From the NCBI GenBank assembly GCA_036567985.1, contig DATCTK010000009.1:1-20951 (forward strand): a stretch of DNA of 20,951 nt. Direction: 5' to 3'. The translations under genes were made by a program, and so were the position numbers. The notes under the pieces are model-generated. The model was not told the DNA's origin, ran no database searches, and saw only the letters and a program-made list of their open reading frames with translations. The DNA comes from SZUA-229 sp036567985 (lineage in GTDB: Bacteria > Pseudomonadota > Gammaproteobacteria > SZUA-229). Shown one piece after another: positions 1-6,831 of the stretch. How positions within the stretch are numbered: position 1 is the first letter of the stretch; every line of letters starts with the position of its first letter.

Positions 1-19
1 AGTAAGCAAGAAAATGCCG

Positions 20-217
20 TTCCCGGTCACTTGCCCGCAAAAAGCAGCGGGTTCCCGAAAATGCTATGAGAAGATTCTTGGTTTTCGATTAGTTTATTGA
101 TGGTATTAGCTTCGTTTCCGGGTCGTGCTGGAGTGCCGTCCAGGCACATCAGCACTCAAAATCACGTCCTGTGATTTTGCCCCTGCGTAGAAAGCATTTT
201 CGGCAAGTGACAGGGAA
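20..217. repeat. Structured noncoding element with nested inverted repeats
   Basis: No convincing gene lies in 1-362. Arms 20-35 and 202-217 are complementary at 15 of 16 positions. A second pair, 57-65 and 193-201, is complementary at 9 of 9. Inside are a small hairpin at 34-51 (CCCGC/GCGGG), a two-tier hairpin at 125-155 (GTGCTG/CAGCAC enclosing GTGCC/GGCAC) and a hairpin at 158-178 (AAAATCAC/GTGATTTT with a 5-nt loop). This density of complementary segments is unusual for a plain spacer and suggests a non-autonomous repeat element or a folded RNA. No transposase or target-site duplication was identified, so its identity is open. Confidence 0.4.
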
Positions 218-242
218 AGGGTGACACGTCCGGCTGTATTAT

Positions 243-292
243 CGAATTTTATCTCGTTCCCACGCGGGAGCGTGGGAACGAGATAAAATTCG
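243..292. repeat. REP-like perfect palindrome
   Basis: Positions 243-265 and 270-292 are perfect reverse complements (23 bp) separated by a 4-nt loop, GGGA. The core arm contains CTCGTTCCCACGC. Short palindromes with this core are familiar as dispersed REP-type elements in many gammaproteobacterial genomes, where they are mobilised by separate Y1 (TnpA-REP) transposases. It lies about 70 bp beyond the 3' end of the minus-strand lipoprotein gene and could also act as a bidirectional transcription stop, although it lacks a long U-tract. Confidence 0.75.
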
Positions 293-362
293 CGTTTATT
301 CGCGTTCATTTGCCGACTTATCTGGGGATCAGGCAGGTCTGTTTCAATTCAGTTTTTCAGTC

Positions 363-863
363 TCAATTATGTATCCCGATACCAATACCAAATTGTATAC
401 GACTGCTGGGCTCGCTTTTAACCGGCCATAGATGAATCTGTTCCGACTGGATAACCGGGTAGTTATAACTGTGTTCGCCAACCTGTCCACTTTCTGTTTT
501 GTGTAATTTCCCCATCACCGTAAATAAACGCCCCTGGGTATACACTGCCGGTTCGAGATAGCCCTTGTGCTGCACCAGAAAACGTCCCTGGGGTGACTGA
601 TCGGTTAAGGGGCGCTGGTACGAGCCCAGCGGGTAAGCCAGCACTTCAATCTGCGTGTAGTCGGTGAGGTTGTGGGTTTGCAGTATGGTGCCTCCCCAGA
701 GTACGGTTTTTCCGTAATAGGCGGACGGGTTTTCCAGTAGCTGTTGTGGTGTGAGTTTCAGGTTTACCTGCTGAGTATCAAAGGTTGGCTGGCTGCCGCA
801 GGCACTTAACAGTATCAACAGGCTGCTAATCAGTAATGTGTAGAGCCGGGTAATGGGTTGCAT
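363..863 (-). CDS. Slp-family outer membrane lipoprotein (copy 1)
   Basis: A 166-residue protein with a hydrophobic signal sequence and a lipobox ending LLSAC, giving lipidated Cys22. The body carries the Slp-family pattern: YYGKTVLWGGTI, then a YPLGS...RPL segment, GRF, a YTQGRLFTVMGKL strand, and a HSYNYPVI...LWP ending. Slp proteins are starvation- or acid-induced outer-membrane lipoproteins of unknown molecular role in enterics. It lies 93 bp downstream of a paralogue on the same strand, so the two may be co-transcribed. The ribosome site before its ATG is weak (AAAGAG). The family call is firm; the function is not known. Confidence 0.85.
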   Translation of the reverse strand: MQPITRLYTLLISSLLILLSACGSQPTFDTQQVNLKLTPQQLLENPSAYYGKTVLWGGTILQTHNLTDYTQIEVLAYPLGSYQRPLTDQSPQGRFLVQHKGYLEPAVYTQGRLFTVMGKLHKTESGQVGEHSYNYPVIQSEQIHLWPVKSEPSSRIQFGIGIGIHN

Positions 864-956
864 ATGTATTTCTCTTTGCTCTGGTTGATGTTATCTATTT
901 CCAAGGGCTGTTTTCAGGCCTGTTTTCAAACTTGTTTAAAGGGCTTTATCCGGGCT

Positions 957-1511
957 CTAAAAGCGTGGTGAGTGCCACGGATACCAGGGATAGCCGGGGT
1001 AATAATAAGGGTAGGGCCATGGGTCATAGCGCCAGTCATCACTGTGGTCGATTACCTGTTTGATTGGCCAGAGATAATAGTGTTCAACTCTGACTACAGG
1101 ATAGTTGTATGAAAACTCGCCGATGGCACGGCGCTCTGTACTCTGCAGGCGGCCGTAGACAGTGATCTGCCGGCTCTCAGTGTAGACCTCGGGTTCAATA
1201 AAGTGATTGATGTCGGCAATAAAGCGGCCCAGTGTCTGGTCGGTGTCCAGTGGGCGTCCGTCGCTGCCCAGGGGGAAGGCAATGATTTCCAGCCGGCTGT
1301 GATCCTGACGGTTTTCAATTCGTTGGATATTGCCGCCCCAGCGTACCGCCTGGCCGATCAGTTCATCGCTGCGCTGCTGAGCCTCGGCTAATACAGGGGC
1401 GCCTTGAGGGACGTCGCGAATCTGTGATGGGATAGATGAGCTGCAGGCGCTGAATAGCAGTGGTGCCAGCAGGACTGTCAGTGTTCTGGTAACGCGCAGC
1501 TTGTGGGTCAT
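957..1511 (-). CDS. Slp-family outer membrane lipoprotein (copy 2)
   Basis: A 184-residue paralogue of the neighbouring lipoprotein. Its signal peptide ends in LLFSAC, with lipidation expected at Cys23. Shared landmarks are VRWGGNI, FPLGSDGRPL, GRFIA, EPEVYTESRQITVYGRL, and FSYNYPVV...YYLWP. It differs from copy 1 by a C-terminal tail very rich in Pro, Tyr and Trp (about the last 20 residues), as seen in some Slp/YeaY relatives. A good ribosome site, GAGGAG, stands 9 nt before the ATG. Transcription runs away from the plus-strand gene at 1783, so its promoter should lie in 1512-1700. Confidence 0.85.
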   Translation of the reverse strand: MTHKLRVTRTLTVLLAPLLFSACSSSIPSQIRDVPQGAPVLAEAQQRSDELIGQAVRWGGNIQRIENRQDHSRLEIIAFPLGSDGRPLDTDQTLGRFIADINHFIEPEVYTESRQITVYGRLQSTERRAIGEFSYNYPVVRVEHYYLWPIKQVIDHSDDWRYDPWPYPYYYPGYPWYPWHSPRF

Positions 1512-1710
1512 TTATGGCTACTCCTCAGGGGCACAGGCCAGATAAAAAGAGGCCCGAGATATGGACTTAGGCTACGGTCGATTGGGCTCTCTATACCAGA
1601 ATCATACCCTCTGTCTGCTTGAAAGTCCTGTGATCATCCTCATGTACTATACAAAGTATACTGGCAGGTGGCGTTGTTCGTGCAGATGGACGGTCATGCT
1701 GTCACACTTA

Positions 1711-1743
1711 ATGCTTGACTAATTTACTAGGTTATTGTATATT
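1711..1743 (+). promoter_or_regulatory. Sigma70 promoter overlapping an IscR-like (Rrf2) site
   Basis: TTGACT at 1715-1720 and TATATT at 1738-1743 are separated by exactly 17 bp, a strong sigma70 promoter for the gene at 1783. The stretch 1711-1735, with core TTGACTAATTTACTAGG, agrees at 21 of 25 positions with the type 1 IscR-binding consensus as I remember it. An Fe-S-sensing Rrf2 repressor could therefore sit over the -35 and spacer. The promoter is clear; the operator is a pattern match only. No iscR gene is in the window. Confidence 0.6.
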
Positions 1744-1782
1744 AGTGAACACTTAAATAGATAGCTCCCCAGGAGGTTAGAT

Positions 1783-2232
1783 ATGTCAGGTTTGATCGCA
1801 GGTTTCCCACACGATGGTGTGGTTACAGTTAATCGAGTGATTCTGAAAGACGAGTACAGCATCGATGACTTGCAGGAACGCGTCGCTACGCTCTGTGAAA
1901 ACGTAAAGACATACCACTCAGACACCGGTTTTGTTGGTGGCTTCGTCTGCCTTAACAGTGGTGCAGTATCCAATGAGGGTTCCACCATTGGTCAGGCGGT
2001 GGAAAGCCCGCTGAAAGGTAAGGAAGCGCTGATTGTGACCTTCTGGAGCACGTTTGAGGATCATGAAGAGTCGCACAAGTCGGAGACCTTCCAGCCGTTG
2101 TTCCAGCAGGTGCTGGAGCTGTGTGAAAACGGCAATGAGGAAATTGCCTACGATATGCAGTGGTCCGGCAAGGCCTATACCCCGGAAGAGGCAAAGGCGG
2201 CGCAGGAAGCCAAGGCACAGTATTCTGCTTAA
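1783..2232 (+). CDS. Small soluble protein, possible dimeric alpha/beta-barrel fold, function unknown
   Basis: A 149-residue protein with no signal peptide or membrane segment. I do not recognise a characterised family. The stretch around residues 78-100 (KGKEALIVTFWSTFEDHEES) followed by a helix and a strand (EIAYDMQWSG, residues 120-129) resembles the ferredoxin-like alpha/beta repeats of antibiotic-biosynthesis-monooxygenase-like proteins, so that fold is a guess. Cys38, Cys56 and Cys114, and His10, His45, His94 and His98, are possible ligands. The tail is Ala/Glu/Lys-rich. The start is set by AGGAGG at 1771-1776, 6 nt before the ATG. It has its own promoter and terminator, so it is a single-gene unit, apparently with an iron-sulfur-type operator. 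Confidence 0.7.
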   Translation: MSGLIAGFPHDGVVTVNRVILKDEYSIDDLQERVATLCENVKTYHSDTGFVGGFVCLNSGAVSNEGSTIGQAVESPLKGKEALIVTFWSTFEDHEESHKSETFQPLFQQVLELCENGNEEIAYDMQWSGKAYTPEEAKAAQEAKAQYSA

Positions 2233-2256
2233 TCGCCAGCCTGCGGGCCAGTATCA

Positions 2257-2285
2257 AAGCCACCTGCGTGCAGGTGGCTTTTTTC
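2257..2285 (+). terminator. Intrinsic terminator
   Basis: The arms AAGCCACCTGC (2257-2267) and GCAGGTGGCTT (2270-2280) are perfect complements and run into a T-rich tract (TTTTTT through about 2284). It starts 24 bp after the stop of the gene ending at 2232 and separates it from rpsO. Confidence 0.88.
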
Positions 2286-2490
2286 TTTATATAGCTCGCC
2301 TGATACTTTTATAACTTATTGATTATAATGAATTTATGTGCAATCTGAGGCGACGTCTGGCCAGCGTATTGCTGGGCTTATCAACGCAAAAAATATTTTT
2401 ATTATGATCCGCCGCCAAAATATTCAAAAATAGCCCGTGAAAAAGTGGAGACCTGTTTGTTGATATATCAAAAAACTCGGCTTAAAGGCT
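2286..2490. other. Intergenic spacer before the rpsO promoter
   Basis: The gap between the terminator and the rpsO promoter is AT-rich and holds no gene I can support. It contains a possible orphan promoter (CTGATA at 2300-2305, 18 bp, TATAAT at 2324-2329) and a short inverted repeat, CCAGC/GCTGG, near 2360-2376. No terminator follows, so a small RNA is not claimed. truB, the usual neighbour upstream of rpsO in E. coli, is absent. Confidence 0.4.
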
Positions 2491-2519
2491 TTGGTAGAGG
2501 GTGAAAAGCATGATAAAAT
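2491..2519 (+). promoter_or_regulatory. Promoter of rpsO-pnp
   Basis: TTGGTA at 2491-2496 and TAAAAT at 2514-2519 are separated by 17 bp. The expected start is near 2526, giving a leader of about 37 nt before the rpsO ATG. The nearest upstream gene ends in a terminator, so this is the likely main promoter of the operon. Confidence 0.7.
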
Positions 2520-2562
2520 CCGCCATCTTTTTTCGAGGCAAACCGAGTCAGGAGTTTTGACC

Positions 2563-2832
2563 ATGTCAATGACAGCTGCAAATAAAGCTGAAGTAGTATC
2601 TAAATATGCGCGTGGCGAGGGTGATACAGGTTCACCTGAAGTTCAGGTCGCATTACTTACTTCACGTATTGTGCAATTAACAGAGCATTTTAAAGGCCAC
2701 AAGCAGGATCACCACTCACGCCGTGGCTTATTACGTATGGTTAACCAGCGCCGTAAGTTACTGGATTACCTCAAGTCTAAAAATACAGATCGTTACAAAG
2801 AACTGATTACTAGCCTTGGGTTACGCCGTTAA
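2563..2832 (+). CDS. rpsO: 30S ribosomal protein S15
   Basis: 89 residues, exactly the E. coli length. Signature segments are GDTGSPEVQVALLTSRI, HKQDHHSRRGLLRMVNQRRKLLDYLK and the C-terminal LGLRR. S15 binds the central domain of 16S rRNA early in 30S assembly. An in-frame upstream TTG at 2491 would add 24 residues, but it lies inside the -35 element. AGGAG at 2550-2554, 8 nt before the ATG, fixes the start at 2563. Only 23 nt separate it from pnp, so the two are co-transcribed. Confidence 0.98.
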   Translation: MSMTAANKAEVVSKYARGEGDTGSPEVQVALLTSRIVQLTEHFKGHKQDHHSRRGLLRMVNQRRKLLDYLKSKNTDRYKELITSLGLRR

Positions 2833-2855
2833 TAAAACCAACAATAGGTGCAAAT

Positions 2856-4946
2856 GTGACCGCAATAAAAAAATCGTTTCAATTTGGGGATCATAACGTA
2901 ACACTGGAAACCGGTGAGATTGCTCGCCAGGCATCCGGTGCCGTTATGGTCGATATGGACGGCACTGTCGTTATGGTGACTGCCGTAGCGGTTAAAGGTG
3001 GAGAGCCAAAAGATTTCTTCCCATTAACTGTTAACTACCAGGAGCGTTCCTATGCTGCTGGTAAGATTCCAGGCAGTTTCTTCAAGCGAGAAGGTCGACC
3101 ATCAGAAAAAGAAACTCTGACCAGCCGCCTCATTGATCGCCCGATCCGTCCATTATTCCCCAAAGGTTTTACAAACGAAGTTCAGGTTATTGCGACCGTT
3201 ATGTCACTCAACCCCGAGGTTGATCCTGATATTGCGGCACTGATTGGTACCTCTGCAGCCCTGTCTATTTCCGGTGCGCCATTTGCTGGCCCGGTAGGCG
3301 CGGCGCGCGTTGGTTATATCGACGGTAATTACGTATTAAACCCAACCTTTAGCCAGCTCAAGCAGTCACAGCTTGAGCTGGTGGTTGCGGGTACATCCGA
3401 TGCGGTACTCATGGTTGAGTCTGAAGCCGACCAGTTATCAGAAGACGTGATGCTGGGTGCGGTCATGTACGGCCATGAGCAATTCCAGGTTGTTATCGAC
3501 ACCATCAAGGAACTGGCGGCAGAAGTGAACAAGCCAGCGATGGAGTGGACACCACCTGAAACCAATGAAGACCTGCTGAAGCAGGTAGCGGATGTGGTTA
3601 CAGCAGATTTAACAGCCGCTTACCAGATTTCTGAAAAGCTGGAGCGTTATGCTGCAGTTGATAAAGTGCGTGACGCGGCAGTTGAAAAACTGGCGTCTGA
3701 CGATGGCTTTAGTGCTGATGAAATTAAAGGCGCATTTTCCAAAGTTGAAAAGACCATTGTACGTGGCCGCATTATCGCGGGTGAGAAGCGTATCGACGGT
3801 CGTAACCTGGATGATGTGCGTCCCATTACCGTGCGTACCGGTGTACTGCCCCGTACCCATGGCTCTGCGCTGTTCACCCGTGGTGAAACTCAGGCAGTTG
3901 TCGTAACAACGCTGGGTACCTCTCGTGATGCACAGAAAATCGATGCACTGGAAGGCGAGCAGGTTGACAGCTTTATGCTGCACTACAACTTCCCTCCATT
4001 CTCGGTGGGTGAAGCGGGTCGTGTGGGCACGCCAGGCCGTCGTGAGATCGGTCATGGTCGCCTGGCCAAGCGTGGTGTACTGGCGTGTATGCCAACCACC
4101 GAAGAATTCCCCTACTCAATCCGTGTGGTATCGGAAATCACCGAATCAAACGGTTCCAGCTCAATGGCATCGGTATGTGGTACCTCACTGGCACTGATGG
4201 ATGCCGGTGTGCCAGTCAAGGCACCGATTGCCGGTATTGCTATGGGTCTGGTGAAAGAAGGCGATAACTACGCCGTACTGAGTGATATTCTGGGTGACGA
4301 AGATCACCTGGGTGATATGGACTTTAAAGTTGCGGGTACGGCCAATGGCGTAAACGCACTGCAAATGGACATCAAGATCACCGGTATCACTAAAGAGATC
4401 ATGGAAAAAGCTCTGGAGCAGGCGAAAGCCGGCCGTCTGTTTATCCTGGGTGAAATGAACAAGGTGATTTCAGCTCCTAGCACTGAAATGTCACACTATG
4501 CGCCTCGTTATCTGAAGATGAAGATTAACCCGGAGAAAATCCGTGATGTTATCGGTAAGGGCGGTGCGGTGATTAAATCAATCACTGAAGAAACCGGCGT
4601 TACCATTGATATCGATGATGACGGCAATGTGAAGATTGCATCCAGTGACTTCGACGCAGCAGAAGCAGCGAAGCTGCGCATCGAGCAGATCACTGCCGAA
4701 GCAGAAGTGGGTCAGGTTTACCAGGGCACTGTAATCAAGATTATGGACTTCGGTGCTTTTGTACGCATCCTGCCCAACAAGGAAGGCCTGGTACACATCT
4801 CGCAAATCTGTGAAGAGCGTGTAGAAAAAGTCAGCGACAAACTGGCTGAAGGTGAAGTGGTACAGGTTAAGGTACTGGAAATCGATCGTCAGGGTCGTAT
4901 TCGCCTGAGCATGAAGGCGGTTAGCGAGGAAGCAGCTGAAGCATAA
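2856..4946 (+). CDS. pnp: Polyribonucleotide nucleotidyltransferase (PNPase)
   Basis: A 696-residue 3'-5' phosphorolytic exoribonuclease, a homotrimer and degradosome partner. Domains in order are: the first RNase PH domain from about residue 10 (DFFPLTVNYQERSYAAGKIPG), a helical linker, the second RNase PH domain (RTGVLPRTHGSALFTRGETQ; EITESNGSSSMASVCG), a KH domain with VIGKGG near residue 566, and an S1 domain from about 617 (GQVYQGTVIKIMDFGAFVRI). It is slightly shorter than E. coli (711) because the acidic C-terminal tail is shorter. The start is GTG at 2856 after AGGTG at 2846-2850. An out-of-frame ATG-TGA start-stop pair at 2854-2859 overlaps it. The long structured leader known from E. 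coli pnp is absent. Confidence 0.98.
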   Translation: MTAIKKSFQFGDHNVTLETGEIARQASGAVMVDMDGTVVMVTAVAVKGGEPKDFFPLTVNYQERSYAAGKIPGSFFKREGRPSEKETLTSRLIDRPIRPLFPKGFTNEVQVIATVMSLNPEVDPDIAALIGTSAALSISGAPFAGPVGAARVGYIDGNYVLNPTFSQLKQSQLELVVAGTSDAVLMVESEADQLSEDVMLGAVMYGHEQFQVVIDTIKELAAEVNKPAMEWTPPETNEDLLKQVADVVTADLTAAYQISEKLERYAAVDKVRDAAVEKLASDDGFSADEIKGAFSKVEKTIVRGRIIAGEKRIDGRNLDDVRPITVRTGVLPRTHGSALFTRGETQAVVVTTLGTSRDAQKIDALEGEQVDSFMLHYNFPPFSVGEAGRVGTPGRREIGHGRLAKRGVLACMPTTEEFPYSIRVVSEITESNGSSSMASVCGTSLALMDAGVPVKAPIAGIAMGLVKEGDNYAVLSDILGDEDHLGDMDFKVAGTANGVNALQMDIKITGITKEIMEKALEQAKAGRLFILGEMNKVISAPSTEMSHYAPRYLKMKINPEKIRDVIGKGGAVIKSITEETGVTIDIDDDGNVKIASSDFDAAEAAKLRIEQITAEAEVGQVYQGTVIKIMDFGAFVRILPNKEGLVHISQICEERVEKVSDKLAEGEVVQVKVLEIDRQGRIRLSMKAVSEEAAEA

Positions 4947-4989
4947 GCTGTGACCTGTTAATCTATAAAGCGTCCGAGATGCTTTATTT

Positions 4990-5017
4990 AAAAAGGAGCC
5001 AGATGGCTCCTTTTTTT
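4990..5017 (+). terminator. Intrinsic terminator after pnp
   Basis: AAAAAGGAGCC (4990-5000) and GGCTCCTTTTT (5005-5015) are perfect complements with loop AGAT, followed by more T. It lies 43 bp past the pnp stop. Confidence 0.93.
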
Positions 5018-5101
5018 ATGTACAGGAAGTACGGTATTTCGCGGGAGGCAGGACGCCGGCAGTGATATGTACAGGATGTGCGGTATTCCGTGAGAGGCAG
5101 G
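5018..5101. repeat. Imperfect tandem direct repeat, two units
   Basis: Units 5018-5052 and 5067-5101 match at 30 of 35 positions, with a 49-bp period. Just downstream, TTAGTC occurs three times (5112-5117, 5119-5124, 5133-5138), with GTCATTAGTC repeated at 5108-5117 and 5129-5138. The 4947-5301 spacer otherwise holds only the pnp terminator and no gene I can support. Simple repeats like these can be hot spots for slippage; no function is evident. Confidence 0.65.
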
Positions 5102-5301
5102 TGTAGAGTCATTAGTCGTTAGTCCTGGGTCATTAGTCAAACGACTGACCAGAGACTTTCATCTGCACTACATGTATTTGATTCGTTGTCTGATTCAGAT
5201 ATATACTCCTGTCTCTGGAGCAGGTGACAAAAGATCTAGTTTTGTTGCCTTTGAAACTGCCGAGCGGTTAATGGGCAGTGTGTTTATAAAAAACGAGAAA
5301 A

Positions 5302-5883
5302 ATGAAAAACATATCTTCCCTGTTGAATCATCTGTTATTGGTTCTTTTCGCTGTAACACCATCCTTTGCACTATCAGCTGAGCGGTTTCTCGATGATCTC
5401 AGTTTCGGTGTGTCTGTATTGCAACAGGAATCCAGTTTAACCCTGACCACAGCCGATAATAATACGCGTTACACTGACGATGCCACGGGTATTGAGCTGT
5501 ATGCGGAGCATTATCACCAGGGTAAATACCGTTATAAGGGCAGCTTCGCCTATATTGCTTATGAAGGTTTTGATATAACTGAGGCAGTGGTTTCTGCCGA
5601 TCTTCTGATGCCATTGAATCCGCAATTCAGCCTGTTTGCCGGTGCTGCCAGCGGTGCGGCTCTGCAGCAATTTCCCGAAGCCGGTGTGTCCGACTCATCT
5701 GTTGGACTGATTTACGGGGGCCAGCTGGGGGGTATTTACTATTTAAACAGGCACCTTATGGCAGAGCTGGGTTATCGGCTTCGCCTGACCAGTCTGAAAA
5801 CCGAGGTGAACGGTGCGAACAATAGTTTTATTGAATTTGATCAGCTGGATGAGATTTATATCAGCCTGCTATTGATGTTCTAG
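5302..5883 (+). CDS. Predicted outer-membrane beta-barrel protein, function unknown
   Basis: 193 residues beginning with a signal peptide (hydrophobic core LLLVLFAVTPSFA, likely cut near residue 26 after ALSA). The rest consists of alternating amphipathic strands rich in Gly, Tyr and Leu, with turns at roughly regular spacing (YAEHYHQGKYRYKGSFAYIAYEG, FSLFAGAASGAAL, GLIYGGQLGGIYYL, ELGYRLRLTSLK). It ends in aromatic Phe after EIYISLLLMF, the typical outer-membrane assembly signal. The size suits an 8-strand OmpA/OmpW-like barrel. The ribosome site is weak (CGAGAAAA). No neighbour indicates a role. The category is likely; the exact family is not identified. Confidence 0.7.
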   Translation: MKNISSLLNHLLLVLFAVTPSFALSAERFLDDLSFGVSVLQQESSLTLTTADNNTRYTDDATGIELYAEHYHQGKYRYKGSFAYIAYEGFDITEAVVSADLLMPLNPQFSLFAGAASGAALQQFPEAGVSDSSVGLIYGGQLGGIYYLNRHLMAELGYRLRLTSLKTEVNGANNSFIEFDQLDEIYISLLLMF

Positions 5884-5938
5884 TGCCAGGGTCGCTTTGC
5901 ATTACACACTGTTACTTATCGAAGATTATGCCGGCCAG

Positions 5939-6829
5939 TTATTTCCCAGGCCAAGTAATTAATTGCGTATAGCTCGGCCGCTGTTCGAGTAATCCACTGT
6001 AAGAAAATACATCCAGCAATACTTCGAACTCCTCTGTTCCGATTTCTCCAGTATGATTCCAGCAACCCAGCGCCTGATAGGTGGCAATGGTGCTGGCGAG
6101 TACGTCAAAATTAATCTCCGTGAGAAAGCCGTATGCCTGTAACTGGCGCGCCAGTGATTGAGGAGATTCCTCGTTACATTGCTGCAGTGCCTGCTGGTAA
6201 ATTGCAAAAAATGTGTATGCCATATCCGTACTCAGCCAGTCCTGATGTGCACACAGACTGCTAAAGGCGACCGGGCCAATGGCATCACCCACCGATGCCA
6301 CCACATGCGCCACACCATCCGCTTCCATTTGCTGAGGGGCAGGCCCCTGCTGGTGAATAAAATCACCCTGCCCGGAACGAAAGGCAGCGTCCATCTGCTG
6401 AACATCACCGGCGTCTATCATATGCAGATGAGTTTCTTTAATACCCTGTTTATGCAGTGCATAGCGAAACATGGCCAGTGGCTGAAAAAAATGATCTACC
6501 AGTATGCTTTTTCCTGCCAGATCCTGCCAGCTAAAATCAGTGCAGGGTTCACGGCTGGCAATAAAAAAACCGTCACGGGAATTGATCTGCGCAAAGTGAC
6601 GAACTGGATCCGCCGGGCTGTGCTTAAGCGTGGAAAAACTCGCCGCCACGGCCGATTGCGATACATGGCAGCTGCCATCAAGTAAACGGTCTTGCACAAG
6701 ATTGTCAGGGCTCTGTACCTGGTAGTTAACCTCAAAGCCTGCCTGTTTTAAATGGCCACCCGCCATGGTCATTAAATAGGGGCTGTAAAAGGCAGAGTGA
6801 CGCAGCGCCATTAGATTGAGTTGTGTCAT
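5939..6829 (-). CDS. NMT1/THI5-like substrate-binding-fold protein without signal peptide
   Basis: 296 residues with the periplasmic-binding-protein type II look of SsuA/ThiY/THI5 relatives: an N-terminal strand-helix (MALRHSAFYSPYLMTMAGGHLKQAGFEVNY), a segment resembling the substrate-presence loop (DGSCHVSQSAVAASFSTL), a LAGKSILVDHFFQPLAMFRYALHKQG hinge region and a C-terminal helical lobe. It has no signal peptide or lipobox, and no permease or ATPase gene is adjacent, so a transport role is unlikely. It could be a cytosolic enzyme or ligand sensor using the same fold, as MqnA/MqnD and THI5 do, but their signature residues were not recognised. It starts 2 nt after the tcdA stop and is co-transcribed with it. 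Confidence 0.75.
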   Translation of the reverse strand: MTQLNLMALRHSAFYSPYLMTMAGGHLKQAGFEVNYQVQSPDNLVQDRLLDGSCHVSQSAVAASFSTLKHSPADPVRHFAQINSRDGFFIASREPCTDFSWQDLAGKSILVDHFFQPLAMFRYALHKQGIKETHLHMIDAGDVQQMDAAFRSGQGDFIHQQGPAPQQMEADGVAHVVASVGDAIGPVAFSSLCAHQDWLSTDMAYTFFAIYQQALQQCNEESPQSLARQLQAYGFLTEINFDVLASTIATYQALGCWNHTGEIGTEEFEVLLDVFSYSGLLEQRPSYTQLITWPGK

Positions 6830-6831
6830 AT

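Noticed and set aside
106..309. Minus-strand open frame of 67 codons
   Set aside because: It runs through the REP palindrome and hairpins. The LVPTLPRGNE stretch is the known spurious translation of this palindrome, and there is no ribosome site.
2300..2490. Small RNA driven by the CTGATA-18-TATAAT pair
   Set aside because: The -35 is poor and no terminator follows before the rpsO promoter, so there is too little to support it.
3609..4055. Long antisense frame inside pnp
   Set aside because: It lies wholly within the conserved PNPase coding region and its composition is a reflection of that frame.
5019..5073. TGTACA sites as a further LitR operator
   Set aside because: Both copies are inside a direct-repeat unit, 43 bp apart, with no -10/-35 around them at the spacing seen in the other modules.
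5172..5381. Plus-strand open frame overlapping the start of the outer-membrane protein gene
   Set aside because: No ribosome site, no recognisable family, and it is out of frame with the signal-peptide-bearing gene at 5302.
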